This document shows, in pieces, positions 1 to 8,356 of a stretch of DNA of 64,000 bases. The notes beneath the pieces are model-generated. The model did no database searches and had not been told where the DNA came from. It worked only from the letters and a program-made list of their open reading frames with translations. The translations under genes were made by a program, and so were the position numbers. This stretch comes from JALZAI01 sp038212215 (GTDB taxonomy: Bacteria; Actinomycetota; Actinomycetes; Mycobacteriales; Jatrophihabitantaceae): positions 1 to 64,000 of the forward strand of contig JBBQUT010000003.1 of assembly GCA_038212215.1 (NCBI GenBank), given 5' to 3'. How positions within the stretch are numbered: position 1 is the stretch's first letter; every line of letters starts with the position of its first letter.

Positions 1-299
1 CAGGCGGCCGTCGCCGGCACCGACGACGTGCAGCTCCTCCTCCAGCCCGAGGGTGGGGCCGGGGGGTCGGGCGGGGGGCATCGTGCCTCGTCGGTGTCGT
101 GTCGCTGGTGCGAGGGGTGTCGGGGGACGCGGGGGCGTCGACGGACCGGGTGCCGAGCCTATGCGCTCGCCCCCGGCAGGACGCGTGCGCACCACCGACC
201 GGAGCGGTCGTGCCGACGGCGCCCCTCGGGTACGGTCGGGCCGAAGCGTCTCGGGGTCAGTCGTCCCGGGGCGTCCCGGAGCACGAAGGAGAGGAACCG
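1..299. other. Left-edge region without a supported gene
   Basis: Very GC-rich sequence upstream of the universal stress protein. Several frames are open, but none shows a recognisable family or a good ribosome binding site. It may contain the 3' end of a gene cut by the window edge and the promoter of the next gene; I can support neither. Confidence 0.4.
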
Positions 300-701
300 A
301 TGGCGATCGTCGTGGGGTTCGTGGCGACCAACGAGGGCCGCGCGGCGCTGCGTCGAGCCTGCGAGGAGGCCCGGCTGCGCTCGACCCGGCTGGTGGTCGT
401 CAACTCCAACCGCGGCGGCAAGGAGCTCACCGGCGAGGACGCGGCGCGGTACGAGACCGAGCTCGCTGCCGTGCAGCGTGAGCTCACCGACGCCGGCGTC
501 GAGCACGAGGTCCGGCAGCTGGTGCGCGGCCAGGAGCCCGCCGAGGACCTCATCGCGGTGGCCGAGGAGGTCGGGGCGGACCTGATCGTCATCGGGCTGC
601 GTCGTCGCACGCCGGTCGGCAAGCTGATCCTGGGCTCGAACGCGCAGCGGATCCTGCTCGACTCGCCCTGCCCGGTGCTGGCGGTCAAGGCCGACGGCTG
701 A
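300..701 (+). CDS. Universal stress protein (UspA family)
   Basis: A 133-residue single-domain UspA-fold protein, the usual length for the family. The N-terminus has the first beta strand (AIVVGFVATNEG). The C-terminal part has ADLIVIGLRRRTPVGKLILG followed by SNAQRIL and CPVLAVKA, which is the nucleotide/phosphate loop and last strand typical of the family. Start ATG at 300 is chosen because AAGGAGAGG lies 5-6 bases upstream. Family members are cytosolic and often bind ATP; the ligand here is unknown. It lies upstream of rpoD on the same strand, about 220 bases away. Its codon use (almost only C/G-ending codons) matches the first part of rpoD but is stricter than in genes further right. Confidence 0.85.
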   Translation: MAIVVGFVATNEGRAALRRACEEARLRSTRLVVVNSNRGGKELTGEDAARYETELAAVQRELTDAGVEHEVRQLVRGQEPAEDLIAVAEEVGADLIVIGLRRRTPVGKLILGSNAQRILLDSPCPVLAVKADG

Positions 702-919
702 GCGCTGTCTTGAGCACGCTCCGGGCGCGCCGTCCGGACACGGTCGACGCAGCGTGACGTGGTCGCGGCTACAATGGTGCTCACAGCCCGGCCACGAAGA
801 ACCTCCCCCTATCGGGCATGCCCGCCTCGCCCCCTGCGTTGTGCTGCAGGAGCGATCGCAGCGGCCTGCCCGATGCCGGCGATCTGCGCCCCCCGGTCAC
901 CCGTGACGAAAGGTAGTCC

Positions 920-2449
920 GTGCCGACGGTCTCGACCCCTCAGCCCACCTCCCCCCTCCCGGCGGAGTTCGCCCCCCCCGCCCTGCAGGACCTGCTGCGA
1001 CGGGGAAGCACCAGCGGGTTCGTCGAGGCGGACGCCGTGCGCGTCGCGCTCGAGTCCGCCGACCTGCCGCTCGCCCGGATGAAGGTCGTGCTGCGCACGC
1101 TGGACGAGCACGGCATCGCCGTCCGGCTGGACGCCGTGGGTGGGCGTGCCGTCGCCGCCACCGCGACCAAGCGCGCCGCGTCGGCGACCGCCACCGCGGC
1201 GCGCCCGGTCAAGGCCGCCGCCAAGAAGGCCGCACCTGCCGCCGAGGTCGCAGACGAGGTCGAGGCTCCCACGAAGAAGGCCGCGCCCGCCAAGAAGGCC
1301 GCCCCGGCCAAGGCCGCCACCAAGTCGGCCGCCACCAAGGCGGCTGCGGCCAAGACCGCCGCCGCCAAGAAGGCGGCTGCTGCCCCGCCGCCGGCCGACG
1401 GCGCCGTCGAGCAGGTCGCCGAGGAGGAGGAGCCCGAGGCCACCCCCGCGGCGACCACCGAGGGCGACGAGCGCGAGACCGGCTTCGTCATTACCGACGA
1501 CGACGACGACGCGCCCGCGCAGCAGGTCGTCTCGGCCGGTGCGACCGCCGATCCGGTCAAGGACTACCTCAAGCAGATCGGCAAGGTCGCCCTGCTCAAC
1601 GCCGAGCAGGAGGTCGAGCTCGCCAAGCGGATCGAGGCCGGGCTCTTCGCGGAGGAGCGTCTCAACTCCGGCGACAACATCGCGATGAAGCTCAAGCGCG
1701 AGCTGTGGTGGATCGCTCAGGACGGCAAGAAGGCCAAGAACCACCTGCTCGAGGCCAACCTGCGTCTGGTCGTCTCGCTCGCCAAGCGCTACACCGGCCG
1801 CGGCATGCTGTTCCTGGACCTGATCCAGGAGGGCAACCTCGGTCTCATCCGGGCGGTCGAGAAGTTCGACTACACCAAGGGCTACAAGTTCTCGACGTAT
1901 GCGACGTGGTGGATCCGGCAGGCGATCACCCGGGCGATGGCCGACCAGGCCCGCACGATCCGCATCCCGGTGCACATGGTCGAGGTCATCAACAAGCTCG
2001 GACGGATCCAGCGCGAGCTGTTGCAGGATCTGGGCCGCGAGCCCACGCCCGAAGAACTCGCCAAGGAAATGGACATCACCCCGGACAAGGTGCTCGAGAT
2101 CCAGCAGTACGCCCGCGAGCCGATTTCACTGGACCAGACCATCGGCGACGAGGGCGACAGCCAGCTCGGTGACTTCATCGAGGACTCCGAGGCGGTCGTC
2201 GCGGTCGACGCGGTGTCGTTCACGTTGCTGCAGGATCAGTTGCAGTCGGTCCTGCAAACGCTCTCCGAGCGCGAGGCCGGCGTGGTGAAGCTTCGCTTCG
2301 GGCTTACCGACGGCCAACCGCGCACCTTGGACGAGATCGGGCAGGTCTACGGCGTCACGCGCGAGCGCATCCGTCAAATCGAGTCGAAGACGATGTCCAA
2401 ATTACGACACCCGTCACGCTCACAGGTGTTGCGCGACTACCTGGACTGA
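920..2449 (+). CDS. rpoD: Principal RNA polymerase sigma factor (sigma-70 group 1)
   Basis: 509 residues starting at GTG 920. Residues about 75-165 are Lys/Ala/Pro-rich low complexity, as in many actinobacterial primary sigma factors, followed by an acidic run (DDDDD). Conserved regions then follow: 1.2 (VKDYLKQIGKVALLNAEQE), 2 (RLVVSLAKRYTGRGMLFLDL, YKFSTYATWWIRQAITRAM), 3, and 4.2 with the -35-binding helix (TRERIRQIESKTMSKLRH) ending in RDYLD. It directs core RNA polymerase to housekeeping promoters. Odd feature: up to about position 2020 leucine is encoded only by CTC/CTG and lysine by AAG. After that point TTG, TTA, CTT and AAA appear, so the 3' part resembles the rest of the window and the 5' part does not. 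See the findings. Confidence 0.95.
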   Translation: MPTVSTPQPTSPLPAEFAPPALQDLLRRGSTSGFVEADAVRVALESADLPLARMKVVLRTLDEHGIAVRLDAVGGRAVAATATKRAASATATAARPVKAAAKKAAPAAEVADEVEAPTKKAAPAKKAAPAKAATKSAATKAAAAKTAAAKKAAAAPPPADGAVEQVAEEEEPEATPAATTEGDERETGFVITDDDDDAPAQQVVSAGATADPVKDYLKQIGKVALLNAEQEVELAKRIEAGLFAEERLNSGDNIAMKLKRELWWIAQDGKKAKNHLLEANLRLVVSLAKRYTGRGMLFLDLIQEGNLGLIRAVEKFDYTKGYKFSTYATWWIRQAITRAMADQARTIRIPVHMVEVINKLGRIQRELLQDLGREPTPEELAKEMDITPDKVLEIQQYAREPISLDQTIGDEGDSQLGDFIEDSEAVVAVDAVSFTLLQDQLQSVLQTLSEREAGVVKLRFGLTDGQPRTLDEIGQVYGVTRERIRQIESKTMSKLRHPSRSQVLRDYLD

Positions 2450-2455
2450 GTTCGA

Positions 2456-3442
2456 TCACTGCAGACCGCCGAGTCTCAGGTCGCCCTCGGTTCGGTGGGC
2501 AGGTCGGCTGCGTTGATTCGTCGGTGAGCACGATGTGCATAGCGTGCGACCACAGCAGCGGGGTAGCGGTAGCGCCCCATTGTGACCAGCCCAACGATGC
2601 GGCGAGCAGGATCCACTCGCTGCCGCCGTAGAAGGTGTGCCCTGGTAGCGGCGGACTGCGCCGTCGGACCTATGAAGCTCCTGTCGGACACGTTCGACGG
2701 TGGTGCGGTAGAGATCGGAATCGGTGTCGACCAGGCCGAAGGGGACACCGATCCAGAGCAGTGACCCGTCGACGCGGGCGTCGCCGGGGTAGCGGATGAA
2801 GCTTCCGGCCAGGGTGTGGTCGGGTCCGGTGATGCGCTCGACCAGCGCTAAGGCCATCGACGTCGCGGCCGGGTCGACCACGAGCCGTCCGGCGTCGCGG
2901 AGTCCGGCTGCGACCGCGGCGGCTGAGGACGTGTGGCGATGGCCGGGTTGCTCCTCCCAGCAGTCGTAGCAGGGTTCTTCCCCCGCCACGAGCAGGTAGC
3001 GGATGGTGAGTCGGATCGCGGCCTGCAGTTGCTCGTCGAGCACGCCGCCACGCCGAATGTGGTCGGCGACGGCCCAGAGCCAGAATCCGTAGCAGTCGGT
3101 CTGGTAGTTCGGCCATTGCTCGTCGCCCGCGGTCTCTTCCTGACCGGACAGGGTGAACCGGGCCGGCATCATCACCTGGCCGTTGACCCGGTTCGTCCGG
3201 ACGGCGTCGATCGCTTCCTCGACGCGACGCTCGTGCGCCAGCAGCGTGCTGGCCACCCGGTGGTGCCACGCCGCAGCGGCGTCGCGTCGCCCGGCCCGGT
3301 CCAGCGCGTGAGCGCACCACGAGCCGTCACGCAGCCAGCCGTACTGGTAGACGTCGTGCACGGTGCTGGCGGGGATGGCCCCGCCTGGAGTCTGGGCCGA
3401 CGCAAGAATGTCGACGCTACTGCTGCCACTGAGGCGGGTCAT
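2456..3442 (-). pseudogene. Broken single-domain GH15 glucoamylase / isomaltose glucohydrolase-like gene
   Basis: The first ~270 residues are a good GH15 (alpha/alpha)6-barrel sequence: GGAIPAS, YGWLRDGSW near residues 35-42, NYQTDCYGFWLW, and the general-acid region CWEEQPGHRHTSS near 161-173. There is no N-terminal beta domain, so it resembles the short actinobacterial GH15 enzymes such as Kribbella isomaltose glucohydrolase rather than classical glucoamylase. After RRYQG (near 2640) the frame is lost. The next frame continues with DTFYGGSEWILLAASLGW, which carries the general-base Glu, then jumps directly to a segment normally some 40 residues further on (GATATPLLWSHAM) and runs into the 3' end of rpoD. 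I infer a one-base deletion near 2636-2642 plus an internal deletion. The start at 3442 has GAGAGG nine bases upstream. It is convergent with rpoD. Confidence 0.75.
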
Positions 3443-3823
3443 CGGGACAACCTCTCACGACCCGCGCCGGGAGCTGGGAATAGCGCGAGGTGTCCGCGTA
3501 GCCGTGCTGGCATCGGGGTCGGCGGCTTCGGCCGCAGGGCCCCGACGGCGGCCTGAGCAGTCGCGACAGCTAAGACGTCGCCCGAGATGGTGGAAGCCGC
3601 CCTGCGCCACATCGGCAGCGGGGCGGCCCCCAACTCCTCGCACCTACGCCGGGGGGATGGCGCGGGTGCAGCGGGCCCGATCCGACTCGCACGCAAGGGA
3701 CATGTGAGTGACCGGTCTTTCTCAGCATCCGTCCGGTGGCGGGGGGGTGCCTCCGAAACGGAACCGGGGACGACCCAGCGCAGATGCCGCACGTCCCGAC
3801 ATGAGATTACACCCGTTTGGTCG
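3443..3823. other. Gene-less stretch between the GH15 pseudogene and the ANTAR gene
   Basis: About 380 bases. It should hold the promoter of the leftward GH15 gene and the 3' flank of the ANTAR gene. Several short frames are open because of GC content, but none has a family signature or good Shine-Dalgarno. I see no RNA gene or convincing terminator. Confidence 0.4.
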
Positions 3824-4186
3824 TTAAACGTCCATGCATCTCGGTCGATCTGCCGACGGCTCGGTGTCTAGCGTGCCGGTCTCGATGACCCGGTCGGCCA
3901 GCGCGCGGATCTTGACGTGCTGTTGCTGGCTTGCGGCCCGTAACAACTCGAACGCAGCGCTTTCGGTCAGCTGGCGCCGCGCCATCAGGATGCCCATGGC
4001 GATCCCGATCCGGGTCCGTGTTGTGAGCGCAATTTCCAGGTTCGCGATCTTCTCGCGAGCGCTCGCCAGATCGATTTCTACGGCCGCGTGTACGGGCTCG
4101 ACGCGGGTGTCGACGGCTAGGTCCTGCTCCCGGATACGCACACTTGACCTCACGTGGCTCTGCCCGATCGTTGAGCAGCCAATCAT
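3824..4186 (-). CDS. Stand-alone ANTAR domain RNA-binding protein
   Basis: 120 residues. Residues about 45-105 match the ANTAR three-helix domain: RTRIGIAMGILMARRQL, then AFELLRAASQQQHVKIRALA and DRVIETG. ANTAR domains bind paired hexaloop RNA hairpins and act as transcription antiterminators. Here there is no GAF or receiver domain; the N-terminal ~40 residues look only helical, so how it is controlled is not evident. The ATG at 4186 has no clear ribosome binding site, and a GTG ten codons in is an alternative. Neighbours give no target; no ANTAR-type hairpin pair was recognised nearby. Confidence 0.75.
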   Translation of the reverse strand: MIGCSTIGQSHVRSSVRIREQDLAVDTRVEPVHAAVEIDLASAREKIANLEIALTTRTRIGIAMGILMARRQLTESAAFELLRAASQQQHVKIRALADRVIETGTLDTEPSADRPRCMDV

Positions 4187-4250
4187 CGCACGACGGACGA
4201 AAGTCTCATTGGCAGTGTCGTTATGACGATCAGGCAGTCGCCGGTGTGCC

Positions 4251-4385
4251 CTAGCGTTGGTCGACGGCGGGCAGACTTCGAGGCGACGGATTGCTCAGCA
4301 TCTGGCTGCACAGGCCGCGAACGATCTCGCCTGCGCCCACGACGAGCAGCGCGGCGACGACAATGAGGAGCGCGGTCAGCATCAC
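4251..4385 (-). CDS. Possible 44-residue single-pass membrane protein
   Basis: A short frame (GTG ATG start) encodes one strongly hydrophobic helix, LTALLIVVAALLVVGAGEIV, followed by a polar tail ending PAVDQR. An in-frame TGA precedes the start directly. No Shine-Dalgarno is visible, and no family is recognised. It lies downstream of the DUF7455 gene's hairpin, between it and the ANTAR gene. It could equally be chance. Confidence 0.3.
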   Translation of the reverse strand: MMLTALLIVVAALLVVGAGEIVRGLCSQMLSNPSPRSLPAVDQR

Positions 4386-4472
4386 TCAAATCTGCCCAAC
4401 GGGCACGGGCGGCTAACCCGGAGAGCTCACCGCAGTGCACACGCGATCGCGGCTGGCGACGCCAAGAGAGCA

Positions 4473-4505
4473 CTCGGCCCCGTCCCTTGGCGGGACGGGG
4501 CCGAG
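4473..4505 (-). terminator. Perfect 14-bp stem-loop after the DUF7455 gene
   Basis: CTCGGCCCCGTCCC pairs perfectly with GGGACGGGGCCGAG around a five-base loop (TTGGC). It begins 26 bases beyond the stop of the leftward DUF7455 gene. There is no T tract, which is common for actinobacterial terminators. Confidence 0.7.
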
Positions 4506-4531
4506 AAATGACGTGTCGCTGTGGTGCTGGC

Positions 4532-4771
4532 TCAGCGTTCCTCGGCGGCGGCCGTGGCCGGCACGCCGGCCAAGCTGTTCGTCTCGTCGTACACGGCGAC
4601 GTCGAGTTCGCGTAGGCGTGACTCGTTCTGGTGCCAGTGGTGATTGCAGAACAGCAACTCCGAACCCGACCCGAGGACGGTCCGGACATAAGCCCGCGCG
4701 CCGCAACGGTCGCAGCGGTCGGTGGCGGTCAGTGGGCTGGCGTCGAGCGTTGGGGTCACGTCGCACCTCAT
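4532..4771 (-). CDS. DUF7455 small zinc-finger-like protein
   Basis: 75-79 residues with the conserved core LTATDRCDRCGARAYVRTVL, then ELLFCNHHWHQNESRL. The CxxC plus CxHH arrangement looks like a treble-clef or zinc ribbon site. This small actinobacterial family is typically found beside sigA, as here; its function is unknown. Two starts are possible. ATG 4771 has a weak site, whereas GTG 4759, four codons in, has GAGGTG five bases upstream and may be the true start. The gene is followed by a strong hairpin at 4473-4505. Confidence 0.8.
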   Translation of the reverse strand: MRCDVTPTLDASPLTATDRCDRCGARAYVRTVLGSGSELLFCNHHWHQNESRLRELDVAVYDETNSLAGVPATAAAEER

Positions 4772-5008
4772 TTTCTCACTCGATCGGTCTCAGGTGTGCC
4801 GGCCGCACTGTCGGGCCGGACATCCATCGTGCGCCCCGCGCCACTCACGTAACCATCCAAGCGATGGTGACGCTTGCGACACCCCCGACCGTGCGATCAG
4901 TCGTTACATAACTTTTTCGTTCAGTTGTTATTCGTATCGGCAGGCGCCGACCGTTCCATAGCTGGTGACAACTCTGGTTGCCTAGCACGCACGCACGGAG
5001 GAGTAACC
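4772..5008. other. AT-richer intergenic stretch
   Basis: Divergent flank between the DUF7455 gene and the small ORF at 5009. Around 4900-4960 it contains the most AT-rich run of the neighbourhood (for example CATAACTTTTTCG), which is a plausible promoter area, but I cannot assign -35/-10 boxes. Confidence 0.35.
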
Positions 5009-5050
5009 ATGCATACCCGGCCGGTAATTCCCGGTACCGCGGGTGCGTGA
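5009..5050 (+). CDS. 13-codon ORF with near-consensus Shine-Dalgarno (leader peptide or gene remnant)
   Basis: ATG at 5009 is preceded by CGGAGGAGTAACC, one of the best ribosome binding sites in the window. The frame encodes MHTRPVIPGTAGA and stops at TGA 5048. No gene follows on this strand, because the downstream helicase gene reads toward it. So it is either a true micropeptide, a leader whose downstream gene has been lost, or the 5' stub of a deleted gene. No hairpin attenuator is obvious. Confidence 0.4.
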   Translation: MHTRPVIPGTAGA

Positions 5051-5098
5051 TCTCACGGGGCGCAAACGCGTCGCGGAGGATTCACGTCGAGGCCCCCA

Positions 5099-6808
5099 TC
5101 AGGCAATCATCGCCAGCAAGTGGTCGCGGCGCCGTTCGAGGACGTCCGCGCTGGCTGCGGCCGACGCCGGACCCGGGACGGCTCGGTGCAACGCAGCGTG
5201 GATCTGGGCATGCGGGGTGCCTTTGCGTGCAGCGAGCAGGCCGACCAGGCGGTTCACCTCGCGGCGCAGCTCTGCACCGGCTCGCCAGGCTGTTGCGGTC
5301 ACGGCGGGCCCCGGTGCGTCAACCCCTCCTGCGCGCCGGCGCGCGTGGTCGTCGCGGCGCGCCAGCACGGCCGCCATTTGTTCCGGCGACAGGATCCCGG
5401 GCAGGCCGAGGAAGTCCTCGTCCTCGTCGCTGAGCGGATTTGCCGCGTCGACGTGCTCAGCAACGACAGCTCGACCGGCATGCAGCACATGCGCGAAGAC
5501 GGCGTCAGCGTCGACTAGTTCGACCGAGTCGCGATCATCCCGCTCGCTAGCAGCGACGTCGATGTCGAGCAGCGTGTCGTCGGTGCCCGACGGCGGGCTG
5601 ATGATGTGGTTGCGCTCTTGCTCGAGTTCCGCGGCAAGCACAAGTAGCGGCCGGACAGCAGGAAGGAAGACGGTGGCAGATTCATGCCCACCGCGAGCGC
5701 GCACCACTCGTCCGACACCTTGGGCAAAGAACAACGGAGTTCGATAGGACGTCATCCATGCCAGGCAAGCGGCCCGGGGGATGTCCACGCCTTCGGACAC
5801 CATCCGCACGCACACCGCCATCCGCTGCGCACCTCCGGCAAAGGCAGTGATCTTGTGGCTGGCGCTCGGGTCGTCGGACAAAATCAGCACGGGTGCCTCA
5901 CCGGTGACCTGCTCGACGATCTCGGCGTAGGCGCGGGCGTCATCCTGATCGCTGGCGAGCACGATGCCCGCTGCGTCGGGCATGCCATTGCGGCGGATAT
6001 GGGTGATCCGCTCGTCCATCGCGGCGATTACATGCGGAACCCAGCGTCCGCGAGGATTCAGCGCAGTGCGCCAAGCGGCCGCCTCGACGCTTCGCGTGCT
6101 CGACTCCGACAGCGACGCAGCGATGACCTCTCCGGCGCTGTTGCGCCAGCGAGAGGTGCCTGAATACGCGGCGAAGACGACCGGTCTGACGATCCCGTCG
6201 CGCAGCGCTTCGCGGTAGCCGTAGGTCACGTCGGCGCTGCTGCGGTATGCGCCTAGGCCATCCTCGTCATAGCGGACGAAAGGGATGCGTTCGTCGGGCT
6301 TGGTCCGAAACGGCGTGCCGGTCAGGCAAACGCGGCGCGCCGCCGCCTCGAATGCCGCCGCAACCGCCTCGCCCCAGGACAACCCGTCCCCGGCGTGGTG
6401 TACCTCGTCGAGGATCACCAGTGTCCGCTTGCTCGTCACCCGCGCTGCGTGCAGTGCCGGCTTGGCCGCGACCTGCGCGTAGGTCGTGACATAACCGGCG
6501 AGGTCGGCGCGCACCGGACCGACGGCGTTGGTGAGCGCTGCGTCCAGCGCGATGCCGGCCGTGTCGGCCGCGTCGGCCCACTGCGAGCGCAGGTGATCAG
6601 TCGGACACACGACGACGACCCTGTCGATGGCGCGGCGGTCGAGCAGGCGCGCGGCGAGAGTGAGTGCAAACGCGGTCTTGCCAGATCCCGGCGTGGCGGT
6701 CACCAGGAAGTCGCGCCGCACGCCGCCCGACTCGTACTCGCGAAGCGCTGCGCGCTGCCAGACGCGCAGCCGCGCTTCAGCGCGTGCCGGTCGGCGCGGT
6801 TGAGCCAC
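5099..6808 (-). CDS. DEAD/DEAH-box superfamily II helicase
   Basis: About 569 residues. Motif I is TATPGSGKTAFA, motif II LDEVHHAG, motif III LTGTPFRTK. Helicase C-terminal motifs are MVSEGVDIPR and FFAQGVGRVVRARGG. A Q-like element (LRVWQRAALREY) lies just upstream of motif I. The C-terminal ~170 residues match no domain I know. The same type of helicase is regularly found between sigA and sigB in actinobacteria. It is cytosolic and acts on nucleic acid; the substrate is not known. Start GTG 6808 is preferred because GGAGG lies seven bases before it; the frame is open to an ATG at 6901. Confidence 0.85.
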   Translation of the reverse strand: MAQPRRPARAEARLRVWQRAALREYESGGVRRDFLVTATPGSGKTAFALTLAARLLDRRAIDRVVVVCPTDHLRSQWADAADTAGIALDAALTNAVGPVRADLAGYVTTYAQVAAKPALHAARVTSKRTLVILDEVHHAGDGLSWGEAVAAAFEAAARRVCLTGTPFRTKPDERIPFVRYDEDGLGAYRSSADVTYGYREALRDGIVRPVVFAAYSGTSRWRNSAGEVIAASLSESSTRSVEAAAWRTALNPRGRWVPHVIAAMDERITHIRRNGMPDAAGIVLASDQDDARAYAEIVEQVTGEAPVLILSDDPSASHKITAFAGGAQRMAVCVRMVSEGVDIPRAACLAWMTSYRTPLFFAQGVGRVVRARGGHESATVFLPAVRPLLVLAAELEQERNHIISPPSGTDDTLLDIDVAASERDDRDSVELVDADAVFAHVLHAGRAVVAEHVDAANPLSDEDEDFLGLPGILSPEQMAAVLARRDDHARRRAGGVDAPGPAVTATAWRAGAELRREVNRLVGLLAARKGTPHAQIHAALHRAVPGPASAAASADVLERRRDHLLAMIA

Positions 6809-7034
6809 TGCTCGACCTCCACGTGATCCGACGCCTGGTGCTCGGGATTCGTCCCCCGTCGCGGCGAGATGCTCCGCAAGCACGCCTGCAGATCGACGCA
6901 CCCCGGAGCATCCGGTTTCACCCTAACTACCGATGGCGGCGAGACGGTGCAGGGCGCGCCGCCGCGGCGGCCGCGACACACCCGGTGTGCTCTCGATGCG
7001 CCGAAAGGTGGGCCACGGGGCACACTGTGAAGTC

Positions 7035-8126
7035 GTGAACCCCGGACGACGGTTGGCACGTGGGCTGCGCCGCCTGCCCCACCTGCTGCGCCGCACGGTA
7101 GCTAAAGGGTGGCAGGACAGGGTCCTGGGACTGTCGGCGGAAGCCGCCTTCTGGCAGCTACTCAGCCTGCCCTCGCTCGCCCTCGCGCTGGTCGCCGCGC
7201 TCGGCTATTTCTCTCGATGGTTCGGGACGGCGACACTCAACAGCACGGAGCGGGAGATCGACGCCACGCTGAGCAAGGCATTCAGCTCACAGGTGGTGTC
7301 CGATGTCATCGCGCCGACGCTGCACCAGGTGCTGCACAGCGGACGCGCCGACGTGATCAGTGTCGGCTTCGTTCTCGCGATCTGGGCGGGATCGTCGGCG
7401 ACCGCGACCTTCGTCAACACGATCACCATCGCCTACAACATGCGCGATCTACGCGGCGCGGTCCGCAGCCGGCTGCTGGCGCTCTGGTTGTTTCTCGGTT
7501 CGGTGCTGATCGGCGTCATCGTGTTGCCGATGCTCGTTGTCGGGCCCGACCTGTTGCGCCGTTGGCTGCCGCCGCGCTGGCACGACACGTTCGGCACGTT
7601 GATCAGCGACGGCTACTACCCCGTCGTCGTACTGCTGCTCTCCCTCGGGCTCACTACCCTGTATCACCTCGCGCCGCCCCGTCGGCTGCCGTGGCGCCGT
7701 GGCGTGCCAGGGTCCGTCCTGGCGGTGCTCGTCTTTCTTGCCGGCTCCATTGCATTGCGGGCCTACATCACGTTCATCCTGGCCAACAACCATGCCTACG
7801 GCGCAATTGCGGCGCCGATCGCGGCGCTGCTGTTCTTCTTCGTGCTGGCGCTGGGCGTGTTGCTCGGGGCGGAGTTCAACGCGGCGATCGAGCAAGAGTG
7901 GCCGTCGCGAATCAAGGCGCCACGGGTGCTTCGGGCGCGAGGGTGGCAGCGAGTCGACCACTCGGGCGCGGAGCCGTCCGAGGGCGCGGAGCCGTCCGAG
8001 GGCCCGACGCTGGGCGCGGCGGCCAGCCGGGCCGACCCGGCGCCGGATCCAGCTGACACACGAAAGCGTGGACGGCCCCGGTTGCGGCGACGCCCGACAA
8101 TCACTCAGCCGGGCAAGCTCTCGTAG
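7035..8126 (+). CDS. YihY/BrkB family inner-membrane protein
   Basis: 363 residues from GTG 7035. It has the YihY layout: an amphipathic N-terminal part with LSAEAAFWQLLSLPSLALAL, then several membrane helices (including VISVGFVLAIWAGSSATATF, LLALWLFLGSVLIGVIVLP and IAAPIAALLFFFVLALGVLL) and the closing GAEFNAAIEQEW motif. The polar C-terminal tail of ~70 residues carries a short internal repeat (EPSEGAEPSEG). The function of the family is not settled. Its 3' end overlaps the convergent DUF3039 gene by 22 bases. Confidence 0.85.
   Translation: MNPGRRLARGLRRLPHLLRRTVAKGWQDRVLGLSAEAAFWQLLSLPSLALALVAALGYFSRWFGTATLNSTEREIDATLSKAFSSQVVSDVIAPTLHQVLHSGRADVISVGFVLAIWAGSSATATFVNTITIAYNMRDLRGAVRSRLLALWLFLGSVLIGVIVLPMLVVGPDLLRRWLPPRWHDTFGTLISDGYYPVVVLLLSLGLTTLYHLAPPRRLPWRRGVPGSVLAVLVFLAGSIALRAYITFILANNHAYGAIAAPIAALLFFFVLALGVLLGAEFNAAIEQEWPSRIKAPRVLRARGWQRVDHSGAEPSEGAEPSEGPTLGAAASRADPAPDPADTRKRGRPRLRRRPTITQPGKLS
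7964..7999 (+). repeat. 18-bp tandem duplication within the YihY tail
   Basis: Two perfect copies of an 18-base unit beginning GGGCGCGGAGCCG encode the repeated GAEPSE in the disordered C-terminal tail. Confidence 0.8.
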
Positions 8127-8326
8127 ATCTCCTTGCACTTCGGGCACACCGGGGAGCCAGGCTTCGGTGTCTTGGTCACCGGAAACACCTCGCCGCACAA
8201 CGCCTGAACCATCGTGCCCATGACGGCGCTCTCAGCGATTTTGGCTTTGCGGACGTAGTGGAACAGGTCGTCGCCGGTGTCGGAGTCAGACGTGCTTGGC
8301 GACTCGAGGACTTCGGTGTCGGTCAT
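8105..8326 (-). CDS. DUF3039 domain protein
   Basis: 73 residues: an acidic N-terminus, then HYVRKAKIAESAVMGTMVQ, ALCGEVFPVTKTPKPGSPVC and PKCKEIYESLPG. The C...CPKC arrangement suggests a zinc ribbon. This is the full length for the family, which occurs next to DUF3099 and dtd in actinobacteria. Function unknown. It converges on the YihY gene with a 22-base overlap. Confidence 0.85.
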   Translation of the reverse strand: MTDTEVLESPSTSDSDTGDDLFHYVRKAKIAESAVMGTMVQALCGEVFPVTKTPKPGSPVCPKCKEIYESLPG

Positions 8327-8356
8327 CTGGGCGATTGTGCCACCGTCACCCTGGGC

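Noticed and set aside
809..1975. Long antisense frame across rpoD
   Set aside because: A GC-driven shadow frame; composition (Gly/Arg/Leu runs) mirrors the Lys/Ala-rich region of rpoD, with no family match.
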